Assembly (NCBI GenBank): GCA_963715815.1
Contig: OY970278.1
Coordinates: 2,976,001-3,040,000 of the forward strand
Source: JAFAMS01 sp963715815
Lineage (GTDB): Bacteria > Vulcanimicrobiota > Vulcanimicrobiia > Vulcanimicrobiales > Vulcanimicrobiaceae
Length of the DNA stretch: 64,000 nt
Direction of reading: 5' to 3'
Shown: piece after piece, positions 43,973 through 52,188 of the stretch
How positions within the stretch are numbered: position 1 is the stretch's first letter
How the letters are laid out: every line of letters starts with the position of its first letter
Position numbers and translations under genes: made by a program
The notes under the pieces: generated by a model
The model's input: the letters and a program-made list of their open reading frames with translations, nothing else
Databases searched by the model: none
What the model was told of the DNA's origin: nothing

Positions 43973-44935
43973 TTGCGAAATATACGAATAATTGCCGTGG
44001 GATTCGGCTTATTGCTCACCGCCTGCAACAGCGGCGGCGGCGGTGGCGCGATCGCGACCGTCAACGGTCAGGCGATCAGCCGCAGCACCTACGACAACAA
44101 GCTCGAAGCGAGCCAGGCCGGACGTGGCGTGCTCAACCAGTTGATTCAGAGCGATCTGATCGATCAGTACGCGACAGAGAATCATATCGATCCGACCTCC
44201 GCGCAAATCAACGACGAGCTAAACAAACTGAAGTCGCGCTATCCGAACGGACAGTTTGACGCGATCGTCAAGCAGCAGGGACTGACCGACGCCGACGTGC
44301 GCAACATCTTGCGCCAGCAGCTCGTACTCCAGCAAGCTGTTGCAAAACGCATCCCGCCGATTACGAGCGCACAAGTCGCAACGTTTTTCAAGCAAAACCA
44401 CGCGATGCTCGATAAGCCCGAGCAAGTGCGCGCGCGCCACATCCTCGTTCCGGATCTCAAGACCGCGCAGACGGTCGAAGCCAAGTTGAAAGCGGGCGGC
44501 GATTTCGCTGCGCTCGCCAAGCAATATTCGGCCGATCCCGCCAGCAAAGACAAGGGTGGCGAGCTCGGGTTCTTCGGACACGGACAAATGGTGCAACCCT
44601 TCGATGCAGCCGCATTCAGCTTACCGGTCGGAAAGATCAGCGAACCCGTGAAGAGCCCGTTCGGCTATCACATCATTCAAGTCGAAGAAAAGAAGCCGGC
44701 CATCAAAGCGACGATCGGAGGCAGCGAGGCGCAAATTCGACAGACGCTGCTCCAGCAAGCCGAACAGCAGCAGATTCAGCCGTTCTTGCAAGAGCTTCGT
44801 AGCAAAGCCACGATCAGCGTGAGCGATCCGAAGTTCTCAGACCTTGCGAGCACGCCGCTGCCGCCTGCACCGTCATCGGCTGCGTCTGCGGCACCGGCTG
44901 CATCAGCTGCGGCATCTCCGGCCGCCACGAAGTAA
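43973..44935 (+). CDS. PpiC-type peptidyl-prolyl isomerase lipoprotein (SurA/PrsA-like foldase)
   Basis: A 320-residue lipoprotein. The signal is MRNIRIIAVGFGLLLTAC (lipidated Cys18), followed by SGGGGGAIATVNGQAISR, the usual SurA_N opening. The parvulin domain runs from about residue 155 to 250: VRARHILVPDLKTAQTVEAK, GGDFAALAKQYSADPASK, KGGELGFFGHGQMVQPFDAA and PFGYHIIQVEEKK. The C-terminal tail is Ala/Pro/Ser-rich. It would fold exported or outer-membrane proteins in the periplasm. TTG 43973 is used because the signal peptide starts at the first codon. It is followed by an inverted repeat and mazG. Confidence 0.88.
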   Translation: MRNIRIIAVGFGLLLTACNSGGGGGAIATVNGQAISRSTYDNKLEASQAGRGVLNQLIQSDLIDQYATENHIDPTSAQINDELNKLKSRYPNGQFDAIVKQQGLTDADVRNILRQQLVLQQAVAKRIPPITSAQVATFFKQNHAMLDKPEQVRARHILVPDLKTAQTVEAKLKAGGDFAALAKQYSADPASKDKGGELGFFGHGQMVQPFDAAAFSLPVGKISEPVKSPFGYHIIQVEEKKPAIKATIGGSEAQIRQTLLQQAEQQQIQPFLQELRSKATISVSDPKFSDLASTPLPPAPSSAASAAPAASAAASPAATK

Positions 44936-44944
44936 ACCGCGCCG

Positions 44945-44965
44945 CGCCGGTTGAACGAACCGGCG
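44945..44965. other. Perfect inverted repeat before mazG
   Basis: CGCCGGTT (44945-44952) and AACCGGCG (44958-44965) form an eight-base perfect stem around GAACG. The last base is the first base of the mazG GTG start. It could be a weak terminator for the foldase gene, an operator, or an RNA hairpin that affects mazG initiation. There is no T-run. Confidence 0.5.
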
Positions 44966-46140
44966 TGATCCGCATCGTCGGGCTCGGTCCGGGCGACCCG
45001 GACTTGCTCACGCTCGGAAGTCTTGAAGCGTTGCGCTCGATTGGGCGTGCAGCGACTGTTCTGGCGCCGCCCGAGCTCGTGCTCTTCCTCGAAAGCGAAG
45101 GGGTCGAGCTGCTCAAGTTGGTCGAACGACCCGGGCTCTTCATGCGCGGTAGCCGCGAAGAGATCGATGCGTTCGTCATGCGCGTCGACGCTAGCCGCGA
45201 TATCGGGCTCGGCGTGCTTGGGAACCCACTCTCCGATTTCGCCGGACTTCCGGTGCTCTTGCGTGCGCTCGAAGCGCGCGGTATCGCCGTTGATATCATT
45301 CCCGGCGTCCCGAAAGCGACGCTCTCTGCCGCGATCACGATGCCGCTCGTCCCGCTGCCGCCGGGCTCGGAGCATCACTCGTGGGAAGATCTCGTCGAGA
45401 TCATGGCGCGCTTGCGGCGTTCGTGTCCGTGGGATCGCGAACAAACGCATCGTTCGCTCGTCCCGTATCTAATCGAAGAAACCTTCGAAGTCGCCGAAGC
45501 GATCGAACACGACCGCGATGATGCGTTGTGCGAAGAACTCGGCGATTTGCTGCTGCAGATCGTCTTTCATTCGCAGGTCGCAACCGAGCGCGGAAAGTTT
45601 TCGATCGCCGACGTGATCGACGCGCTCTCCAATAAGATGGTGCGCCGGCATCCGCACGTCTTCGGCGATCAAGCCGTCTCGGGTGTTGCCGAAGTTTGGA
45701 AAAATTGGGAGCAAATCAAGGCTGCAGAAGGCGCAGCGCTCGGACGCAACAGCCGCCTGGACGGTATCCCCAAGGCTCTGGGCGCATTGCAGCGCGCGCA
45801 AAAGATGCAAGAAAAAGCTTCGCGCGTCGGATTCGATTGGCCGGACGCACGCGCCGTGACGCACAAGCTAAGCGAAGAGATCTCAGAACTCGCGGAAGCG
45901 CAAACCAGCGGCGATCCGAGTCGCATCCGCGAAGAGATCGGCGACGTTCTCTTCACGCTGGTCAACGTCACGCGGCAGCTCGGCTTCGATGCCGAAGGCG
46001 CACTGCGCGAAGCCAATGACAAATTTTATCGTCGCTTCGCCTTCATGGAACAGCGCGCGTCCTCCGAAGGACGCAATCTCGGCGATCTGAGCATCGATGA
46101 GCTCGAAGACTTATGGCAGTTGGCGAAAACGGCAGCGTAA
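44965..46140 (+). CDS. mazG: MazG nucleotide pyrophosphohydrolase with shortened tetrapyrrole-methylase domain (YabN-like)
   Basis: A 391-residue fusion. Residues 1-130 begin MIRIVGLGPGDPDLLTLGSL, the start of a tetrapyrrole (corrin/porphyrin) methylase fold. This part is only about half the usual domain length, so methylase activity is doubtful. Residues about 135-391 are MazG: LVEIMARLRRSCPWDREQTH, LIEETFEVAEAIEHD, LCEELGDLLLQIVFHSQVA, RRHPHVFGD and a second helical EEISELAEA...EEIGDVLFTLVNVTRQL. MazG hydrolyses NTPs or (p)ppGpp-like nucleotides to monophosphates and helps clear damaged nucleotides. GTG 44965 lies at the edge of a hairpin. Its 3' end overlaps the next gene by 28 bases. Confidence 0.9.
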   Translation: MIRIVGLGPGDPDLLTLGSLEALRSIGRAATVLAPPELVLFLESEGVELLKLVERPGLFMRGSREEIDAFVMRVDASRDIGLGVLGNPLSDFAGLPVLLRALEARGIAVDIIPGVPKATLSAAITMPLVPLPPGSEHHSWEDLVEIMARLRRSCPWDREQTHRSLVPYLIEETFEVAEAIEHDRDDALCEELGDLLLQIVFHSQVATERGKFSIADVIDALSNKMVRRHPHVFGDQAVSGVAEVWKNWEQIKAAEGAALGRNSRLDGIPKALGALQRAQKMQEKASRVGFDWPDARAVTHKLSEEISELAEAQTSGDPSRIREEIGDVLFTLVNVTRQLGFDAEGALREANDKFYRRFAFMEQRASSEGRNLGDLSIDELEDLWQLAKTAA

Positions 46141-46523
46141 CGCTGCGCGTGCGCATGAGCGCGCACGATGCGCACTACGGCGGCAACCTCGTCGACGGTG
46201 CACGGATTCTCGCGCTCTTCGGTGACGTCGCAACGCAGCTGTTGATCGTAAACGACGGCGACGAAGGTCTCTTCGCTGCCTACGAGAGCGTCGAGTTCCT
46301 CGCGCCGGTTTACGCGGGAGATTTCATCGAAGCATACGGCGAGATCACGAAAGTCGGCACGACCTCGCGTACGATGAGCTTTGAAGCGCGCAAGATCATC
46401 GCTGCACGTCCGGATCTCTCGCCGAGCGCGGCCGACGTCGTCGATGAGCCCTTCGTCGTCGTGCGCGCGCGTGGGACATGCGTCGTGCCCAAAGCAAATC
46501 AGCGAAACGTTGCGGCTCGATAA
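46113..46523 (+). CDS. kal: 3-aminobutyryl-CoA ammonia-lyase-like hotdog protein
   Basis: A 136-residue single hotdog-fold protein. It has RVRMSAHDAHYGGNLVDGAR, ALFGDVATQLLIVNDGDEGL, YESVEFLAPVYAGDFIEAYG and PSAADVVDEPFVVVRARGTC, a close match by recall to 3-aminobutyryl-CoA ammonia-lyase of the lysine fermentation pathway. That enzyme eliminates ammonia from 3-aminobutyryl-CoA to give crotonyl-CoA. None of the other lysine-fermentation genes are in this window, so the true substrate here may be another beta-amino or hydroxyacyl-CoA. The ATG start lies 28 bases inside mazG, and the gene overlaps the next one by 14 bases, so all are likely co-translated. Confidence 0.78.
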   Translation: MAVGENGSVTLRVRMSAHDAHYGGNLVDGARILALFGDVATQLLIVNDGDEGLFAAYESVEFLAPVYAGDFIEAYGEITKVGTTSRTMSFEARKIIAARPDLSPSAADVVDEPFVVVRARGTCVVPKANQRNVAAR

Positions 46524-46785
46524 GTTCCTCAAGGTCGCACGGCTCGCTAAACGGCGCACCGAGGCCAAAGAGGCGCTCGAAGCCGGACGCATCTTCGATC
46601 GGCGCGGTCGTGCACTAAAGCCAGGCTACGATGTGAAAGCCGGCGACGTGCTCGAGATTCACTACGCGCGCAAAGTGCTGACGGTGCGCGTCGAGTCGGT
46701 TCCCTTGCGCGTCACACCCGGCGTCAAGCCCGTCGAACTCTACACGATCCTCGGCGAACACAAAGAAGCGGAGCAGTGGCTGTAG
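46510..46785 (+). CDS. S4-domain RNA-binding protein (RqcP/Hsp15-like)
   Basis: A 91-residue protein consisting mostly of an S4 domain: LRLDKFLKVARLAKRRTEAK, EALEAGRIFDRRGRALKPGY and DVKAGDVLEIHYARKVLTVR. Its size and composition fit the RqcP (YlmH-related, YabO) and Hsp15 group that binds obstructed large ribosomal subunits. TTG 46510 is the only sensible start, because the family begins MRLDKFLK; it overlaps the previous gene by 14 bases. A longer frame begins at 46381 but is antisense-like in composition. The stop overlaps the whiA start by ten bases. MazG plus RqcP-like in one operon recalls the yabN-yabO pair of Firmicutes. Confidence 0.87.
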   Translation: MRLDKFLKVARLAKRRTEAKEALEAGRIFDRRGRALKPGYDVKAGDVLEIHYARKVLTVRVESVPLRVTPGVKPVELYTILGEHKEAEQWL

Positions 46786-47636
46786 CAAGTCGCGTTTCGT
46801 TTTCAGCCGACGTAAAGGACGCGCTGGCGCGCGATCTTCCCGCAAGCGCGACTGCGCGCACGGCATTGCGTGACGGCCTTGCACGCTACGGCGCGCGCGA
46901 GGGAATCTTTCGCACGCAACGTCCCGCCGTCGCGCGCCTTGCGCACGTGCTCTCCGGCGACTCGCCATCGATTGCGAAATTGGCCGGCACGCGACTCTAT
47001 CGCACCGCGACGTACGCGCTCGCCATTCCATTGCCGGGAACGCGCATGCCGCGCTCGCAGCCTGAACGCCGCATGGAAGCGCGCGGCGCATTTCTCGCGT
47101 GCGGTTCGCTCGCGACGCCGGCCCACGGCTATCATTTGGAATTCGTTCTCCCGGGGGAGAACGAAGCTGCGCGATTGACGTCGATCCTCACGCAGCTGGG
47201 CAACCCGCCCAAGCGCACAATTCGTAAGAATCGTGCGCTGCTCTACTACAAAGATCTCGATTCGATCGTCGCGGTCTTGAGCCAAATCGGCGCGTACAGC
47301 GCCGTGCTGCAGCTCGAAGACGTGCGCGCGATCAAGGAGACGAAGAATCGCATTCGCCGCCTCGTCAACACCGAAGCCGCGAACCTCGATCGTGCGACCA
47401 GCGCGTCGGCGGCGCAACGCGAAGCAATCGCGCTCGTCGCCGATCGTTACGGATTGCGCAAGCTCTCGCCCGTGGTGCGCGAGATCGCGCAATTGCGCGT
47501 GCAGCACCCCGACGAATCGCTCTCACAGCTAGGCCGCCGTTGCCGCCCGGCGGTCCCCAAAGCAACCGTCAATGGCCGCCTTGCGGCCATCCTCCGCTTG
47601 GCGCGGCGTCTTCGCGAGGGCGCGGCTAGGGTATAG
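46776..47636 (+). CDS. whiA: DNA-binding protein WhiA
   Basis: A 286-residue protein with WhiA architecture. The N-terminal LAGLIDADG-like half has ARGAFLACGSLATPAHGYHL, NPPKRTIRKNRALLYYKDLD and SIVAVLSQIGAYSAVLQLED. The C-terminal helix-turn-helix half has KETKNRIRRLVNTEAANLDR, LSPVVREIAQLRVQHPDESL and SQLGRRCRPAVPKATVNGRL. WhiA controls sporulation or division genes in actinobacteria and affects chromosome segregation and division in Bacillus. It is slightly shorter than usual (about 310-320). The GTG start overlaps the S4 gene. It directly precedes gap by 38 bases, an arrangement that could let it act on or be co-regulated with the glycolytic genes. Confidence 0.9.
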   Translation: MAVASRVSFSADVKDALARDLPASATARTALRDGLARYGAREGIFRTQRPAVARLAHVLSGDSPSIAKLAGTRLYRTATYALAIPLPGTRMPRSQPERRMEARGAFLACGSLATPAHGYHLEFVLPGENEAARLTSILTQLGNPPKRTIRKNRALLYYKDLDSIVAVLSQIGAYSAVLQLEDVRAIKETKNRIRRLVNTEAANLDRATSASAAQREAIALVADRYGLRKLSPVVREIAQLRVQHPDESLSQLGRRCRPAVPKATVNGRLAAILRLARRLREGAARV

Positions 47637-47674
47637 CGGAAGGGCTGCCCCGCACTAACTGACGAGGGAATTGC

Positions 47675-48691
47675 ATGCGTATTGGGATCAACGGGTTCGG
47701 GCGGATCGGCCGCAACTTCACGAAGGCGCTTTTGGAACGGTATCCGCAGGTTTCGATCGCGGCCGTGAACGACCTGACGAGCGCCGCCGAGCTCGCGCAT
47801 CTCTTCAAGTACGACTCGAACTACGGCGTCTACGACGCCGCGGTCGGAGCCGACGGCGATCAGCTCAAGGTCGGTTCGCAAAAGATCAAAGTCGTTGCCG
47901 AACGCGACCCCGGCAAGATTCCGTGGAAAGATCTTGGCGTCGACGTCGTGATCGAATCGACCGGGCTGTTCACGAACGCCGAAAAAGCCGGCTTGCACAT
48001 TAGTGGCGGCGGTGCGAAGAAAGTCATCATCTCAGCACCCGCGAGCGGCGAAGACATCACGCTCGTTCTCGGCGTCAACGACGACAAGTACGATCCGGAA
48101 AAACACAAGATCATTTCGAACGCGTCGTGCACGACGAACTGTTTGGCGACTGCGGTCAAGCCGATCGTCGACACACTCGGTTGGCAACGCGGCTTCATGA
48201 CGACGATTCACTCGTACACCAACGATCAGCACATTCTCGATGCGCCGCACAAAGATTGGCGCCGCGGGCGTAATGCCGCAACGAACATCGTGCCGACCTC
48301 GACCGGCGCCGCAAAAGCGCTGTACCTCACGATTCCGGAAGTGCAGGGAACGTTCGACGGATTTGCGCTGCGCGTTCCGACGCCGACCGTCTCGATGATC
48401 TATCTCGTCGCGCAAACGAAGAAACCGACGACGAAGGACGAGCTCAACGCGCTGCTCAAGCGCGCGACGGAGAGCGGCCGGCTCAAGGATATCATGCAGT
48501 ACACCGATGAGCTGCTCGTCTCGAGCGATTTCAAACGCTCGCAGTACAGCTCGATCATCGACTCCGGATTGACGAATGCCAACGGCGATCTCGTTCAGAT
48601 CGGCGCCTGGTATGACAACGAGTGGGGTTATTCGTGCCGCCTCGCCGACGTCGCGAACATGATCCTCAGCAAAATGCCGGCCAAGGTCTGA
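47675..48691 (+). CDS. gap: Glyceraldehyde-3-phosphate dehydrogenase, type I
   Basis: A 338-residue glycolytic enzyme. It starts MRIGINGFGRIGRNFTKAL (NAD binding), has the catalytic ISNASCTTNCLATA with Cys at about residue 152, then TIHSYTNDQHILDAPH, then RRGRNAATNIVPTSTGAAKA and the C-terminal WYDNEWGYSCRLADV. All expected residues are present. It oxidises glyceraldehyde 3-phosphate to 1,3-bisphosphoglycerate with NAD. The start is supported by GAGGGA ten bases upstream. It begins the gap-pgk-tpiA-gpmI-punA run, in which later genes overlap each other. Confidence 0.97.
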   Translation: MRIGINGFGRIGRNFTKALLERYPQVSIAAVNDLTSAAELAHLFKYDSNYGVYDAAVGADGDQLKVGSQKIKVVAERDPGKIPWKDLGVDVVIESTGLFTNAEKAGLHISGGGAKKVIISAPASGEDITLVLGVNDDKYDPEKHKIISNASCTTNCLATAVKPIVDTLGWQRGFMTTIHSYTNDQHILDAPHKDWRRGRNAATNIVPTSTGAAKALYLTIPEVQGTFDGFALRVPTPTVSMIYLVAQTKKPTTKDELNALLKRATESGRLKDIMQYTDELLVSSDFKRSQYSSIIDSGLTNANGDLVQIGAWYDNEWGYSCRLADVANMILSKMPAKV

Positions 48692-48698
48692 GCGACGT

Positions 48699-49919
48699 TT
48701 GCGCTTTCTGACCCTTAGCGACCTCGACTATCGCGGCCGCCGCGTGCTGGTGCGCGAAGACCTCAACGTCCCGATGAAGAGCGGTCCCTCGACTTCGCTC
48801 GGGATGACAGTGGCCGATGACACGCGCTTGCTGGCGGCCCTTCCGACGCTGCGCAAGCTGCGTGAAGGCGGCGCGCGGACGATCATCTGTTCGCATTTGG
48901 GACGGCCGGACGGGAAGCCCGATCCGAAATATTCGCTCGAACCCGTCGGCAAGAGACTTTCCGAGCTGCTCGAGGTCCCAATAACATTTGTGGGTGATTG
49001 TATTGGACCCGAGGCTAAAGCCGCAGCCGAAAAGCTGCGTGACGGCGAGTTTTTGCTGCTCGAGAACGTGCGCTTCCATCCCGAGGAAGAAAAGAACGAC
49101 AAGGACTTCGCCGAGGAACTTGCGGGGCTCGCCGAGCGTTACGTCAACGACGCCTTCGGTACAGCACATCGCGCCCACGCCTCGACCGAAGGCGTCGCTC
49201 ATTATCTTCCATGCGCGGCCGGTTTGCTGATGGAAGCCGAGCTTTCGGCGCTCTCGCAGCTGACCGACGATCCGACGCAGCCCTACGTCTGCGCGATCGG
49301 CGGCGCGAAGATTGCCGACAAGATCGGCGTTTTCACCAATCTAATGGCTAAGGTCAGCGCGTTCTGTGTCGGCGGCGGAATGGGCAACACGTTTCTGGCG
49401 GCATCGGGCGTCGACGTCGGCAAATCGCTGCGCGATCCCGATCTCGAGCCGGCCAAGAAGATTCTCGCGCTCGCACGCGAGCGCAGCGTCGAATTCCATC
49501 TGCCGACCGATGCGATCGTGTCGGACAGTTTGGACGATTCGGCGCAATCCGCAGAGGTGCTGCTCCTTGAGCCGCTCGGCAATCGCATGATCCTCGACAT
49601 CGGCCCCGCGACGTCCGGCGTCTATGCGGACGTGATTCGCAACGCCCGCACCGTCGTCTTCAACGGTCCAATGGGCGTGTACGAAAAGGCTGCGTATCAA
49701 CAGGGGACGCGCGTCATCGGTCAAGCCCTCGTCGAAGCGACGTCGTTCGGAGCAACGACCGTCGTCGGCGGTGGAGATGCCGCGGCCGCTGCACACATGC
49801 TTGGATTCGACAAAGGCGTGACGCACGTAAGCACCGGCGGCGGCGCAACGCTCGAGTTTCTCGAAGGCAAAACATTGCCCGGAGTCGCCGCACTCGAAGC
49901 ATGCAGCGCCGCACGCTGA
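48699..49919 (+). CDS. pgk: Phosphoglycerate kinase carrying an in-frame REP-encoded insertion
   Basis: A 406-residue kinase: LSDLDYRGRRVLVREDLNVP, HLGRPDGKPDPKYSLEPV, ENVRFHPEEEKNDKDF, YVNDAFGTAHRAHAS, VCAIGGAKIADKIGV, FNGPMGVYE and VGGGDAAAAA. The TTG start at 48699 matches the family N-terminus. Between NVPMK and VADDTRL, where most homologues have two or three residues, the protein contains SGPSTSLGMT. This is encoded by the REP-like repeat at 48784-48809, a nine-residue in-frame insertion in a surface loop near the 3-phosphoglycerate site. The rest is intact, so function is probably kept. It overlaps tpiA by 19 bases. Confidence 0.97.
   Translation: MRFLTLSDLDYRGRRVLVREDLNVPMKSGPSTSLGMTVADDTRLLAALPTLRKLREGGARTIICSHLGRPDGKPDPKYSLEPVGKRLSELLEVPITFVGDCIGPEAKAAAEKLRDGEFLLLENVRFHPEEEKNDKDFAEELAGLAERYVNDAFGTAHRAHASTEGVAHYLPCAAGLLMEAELSALSQLTDDPTQPYVCAIGGAKIADKIGVFTNLMAKVSAFCVGGGMGNTFLAASGVDVGKSLRDPDLEPAKKILALARERSVEFHLPTDAIVSDSLDDSAQSAEVLLLEPLGNRMILDIGPATSGVYADVIRNARTVVFNGPMGVYEKAAYQQGTRVIGQALVEATSFGATTVVGGGDAAAAAHMLGFDKGVTHVSTGGGATLEFLEGKTLPGVAALEACSAAR
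48784..48809. repeat. REP-like element inside pgk
   Basis: The 26-base sequence GTCCCTCGACTTC...GGGATGACA is identical to the copy at 36144-36169. It is translated as the insertion PSTSLGMT between the conserved NVPM and DDTRL segments of phosphoglycerate kinase. The CC(CT)CGA and TCGGG arms can form a short imperfect hairpin. Confidence 0.82.
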
Positions 49920-50662
49920 TCGTCGGCAACTGGAAGATGCACAAAACGATCGTGCAAGCGCGCGAACTCGTGCGTGCATTGCTCGACGACACGTCATGGC
50001 AACATCCCGATATCGACGTCACGATCGCGCCGCCATTCACGGCGCTGGCAGCCGTCGCAGCCGAACTCGCTGACGCCGAGAAGCCGTTGCTCGGTGCGCA
50101 GACGATGCACTGGGGCGAACAAGGCGCCTATACCGGGGAGATCTCACCTGTCATGCTCCGCGAAGTCGGATGCAGTTATGTCATCCTCGGACACTCGGAG
50201 CGACGCGCGGACGAAGGCGAAACCGATCTCCGCATCAACTTGAAAGTTAAGTCGGCACTCGCTCACGGGATCACACCGATAATTGCGGTCGGCGAATCCG
50301 TCTCCGAACACGAAGCCGGAATCGCGAAGAAACGCGTGACGACGCAAATATTAGCTGCGCTGGACGGCATTGACGAAGAGGGACGCCGGCGGTGCGTACT
50401 CGCGTACGAGCCGATCTGGGCGATCGGCAGCGGAGTCGCCGAGGACCCGCGTACAGCCGATGACGTGATGGCGGCGATTCGCTACTGCGATCCCGCACTT
50501 GCCAACGTTCGCATCCTTTACGGCGGTAGCATGAAACCCGGCAACGTCGCCGGCTTCGTCGCGCAACCAAACATCGATGGCGGACTAATCGGCGGCGCTT
50601 GCCTCGATGCGAAAACCTTCGCCGAGCTGATCCGTAATGCGCGTCGGGCGGTCGCCGCATGA
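49901..50662 (+). CDS. tpiA: Triosephosphate isomerase
   Basis: A 253-residue TIM barrel: RTLIVGNWKMHKT (substrate Asn and Lys), GAYTGEISPVML, VILGHSERR (catalytic His), VLAYEPIWAIG (catalytic Glu) and the phosphate-binding ILYGGSMKPGN and GGLIGGACLD. It interconverts dihydroxyacetone phosphate and glyceraldehyde 3-phosphate. ATG 49901 lies 19 bases before the pgk stop, and its own stop overlaps the gpmI ATG, so the three are probably translated as a coupled set. Confidence 0.96.
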   Translation: MQRRTLIVGNWKMHKTIVQARELVRALLDDTSWQHPDIDVTIAPPFTALAAVAAELADAEKPLLGAQTMHWGEQGAYTGEISPVMLREVGCSYVILGHSERRADEGETDLRINLKVKSALAHGITPIIAVGESVSEHEAGIAKKRVTTQILAALDGIDEEGRRRCVLAYEPIWAIGSGVAEDPRTADDVMAAIRYCDPALANVRILYGGSMKPGNVAGFVAQPNIDGGLIGGACLDAKTFAELIRNARRAVAA

Positions 50663-52188
50663 GCGAGACGCGCAGACCCGTTGTACTCGCCGTGCTCGAT
50701 GGCTGGGGCACGCGAACCGAAACGCACGGCAACGCGATCGCTGCCGCGGAGCTTCCGAATTGGCAGCGCTTTCTCGCGACGTATCCGCACACGCTACTCG
50801 AAGCGAGCGGCGAAGCCGTCGGATTGCCGCACGGCATCATGGGCAACAGCGAAGTCGGGCACATCAACATCGGCAGCGGACGCGTCGTCCCGCAAGGCAT
50901 CGTCGTCATCGACAGCGCGATCGCCGAGGGCAACTTCGCGAAGAATCCCGTGCTGCAGCAGGCGATCGAGCACGTTCAAAAGACGGGCGGCTCGCTCCAC
51001 TTTCTCGGCCTTCTCTCGGACGGCAGCGTGCACAGCTCGCTGCTGCACGTCGAAGCGTTGATCGACGCCGCGGCAAACGCCAAAGTGCCCTTCGAAATTC
51101 ACGCCTTTCTCGACGGGCGCGACACGCCGCCGCGCTCTGCGCTCACGTACGTCGATCGCTTGAGCAAACGGCTCGAAGCCGTCGAGCGGCCGAACGCGAT
51201 TGCGTCGGTGATCGGACGCTTCTACGCGATGGATCGCGACAAGCGCTGGGATCGCGTCCAGCGCGCGTACGAAGCGCTGGCCCGCGGCAAGGCCCCGTTC
51301 AACGCGCCGAATGCGCGCATGGCGATCGAAGCTGCTTACGCGCGTGATGAAAGCGATGAGTTCGTCCAGCCGACGCTGATCGGTGCGATTCGCCCGATCC
51401 GCGACGGCGACTCGGCGATCTTCTTCAACTTCCGGCCCGACCGTGCGCGCGAACTTACGATGGCGTTCACCGACCCGTCGTTCTCACACTTTGACGCGCT
51501 GAAATACAAGGATTTGGTCTTCGCCACGATGACGAAGTATGAGGAGAGCTTTCCGAACCCGGTGCTCTTCGGTCCGCGTCCGCAATCGCAGACGTTCGGT
51601 GAGATCGTTGCGGAAGCCGGACTTCGTCAGCTGCGTCTGGCCGAGACCGAAAAGTACGCACACGTAACGTACTTTTTCAATGGCGGCCGCGAAGACGTAT
51701 TCGAAAGCGAAGATCGCATTCTGATCCCTTCGAATCGCAAAGTCGCGACGTACGATCTTGCGCCCGAGATGATGGCGGCCGAAATTACGACGGCTGCGAT
51801 CGAAGACCTCGATCACAAACACCACGACGTCATCGTGATGAATTACGCGAACGCCGACATGGTCGGTCATACCGGCGTATGGGATGCGACCGTCTCCGCG
51901 GTCGAAACGCTTGACGTCTCGCTCGGACGGCTCGAACAACGCGTGCTTGCGCGCGACGGGATTCTCGTGATCACGTCCGATCACGGCAACGCCGAAGAAA
52001 AGATCGACGCAGAGGGCAATCCGCTTACCGCGCATACCACGAGCCCCGTTCCGCTCGTGATCGTCTCGCAACAGTCGGTTGGCAAGCTGGCCGACGGCGG
52101 AAAGCTCGGTGACATCGCGCCGACGTTGCTGCCGCTCATGGGCTTGCGCACACCGAGCGAGATGACCGGAAAAAATCTGCTGGCGTGA
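50659..52188 (+). CDS. gpmI: 2,3-bisphosphoglycerate-independent phosphoglycerate mutase
   Basis: A 509-residue metalloenzyme: RRPVVLAVLDGWGTRTETHG (metal Asp), IMGNSEVGHINIGSGRVVPQ (phosphoserine site), FLDGRDTPPRSA, SVIGRFYAMDRDKRWDR, FFNFRPDRAREL, HVTYFFNGGRE, VMNYANADMVGHTG and ITSDHGNAEEK. It interconverts 3- and 2-phosphoglycerate. Length and motif order are normal. It is coupled by ATGA overlap to tpiA and by GTGA overlap to punA. Confidence 0.97.
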   Translation: MSETRRPVVLAVLDGWGTRTETHGNAIAAAELPNWQRFLATYPHTLLEASGEAVGLPHGIMGNSEVGHINIGSGRVVPQGIVVIDSAIAEGNFAKNPVLQQAIEHVQKTGGSLHFLGLLSDGSVHSSLLHVEALIDAAANAKVPFEIHAFLDGRDTPPRSALTYVDRLSKRLEAVERPNAIASVIGRFYAMDRDKRWDRVQRAYEALARGKAPFNAPNARMAIEAAYARDESDEFVQPTLIGAIRPIRDGDSAIFFNFRPDRARELTMAFTDPSFSHFDALKYKDLVFATMTKYEESFPNPVLFGPRPQSQTFGEIVAEAGLRQLRLAETEKYAHVTYFFNGGREDVFESEDRILIPSNRKVATYDLAPEMMAAEITTAAIEDLDHKHHDVIVMNYANADMVGHTGVWDATVSAVETLDVSLGRLEQRVLARDGILVITSDHGNAEEKIDAEGNPLTAHTTSPVPLVIVSQQSVGKLADGGKLGDIAPTLLPLMGLRTPSEMTGKNLLA

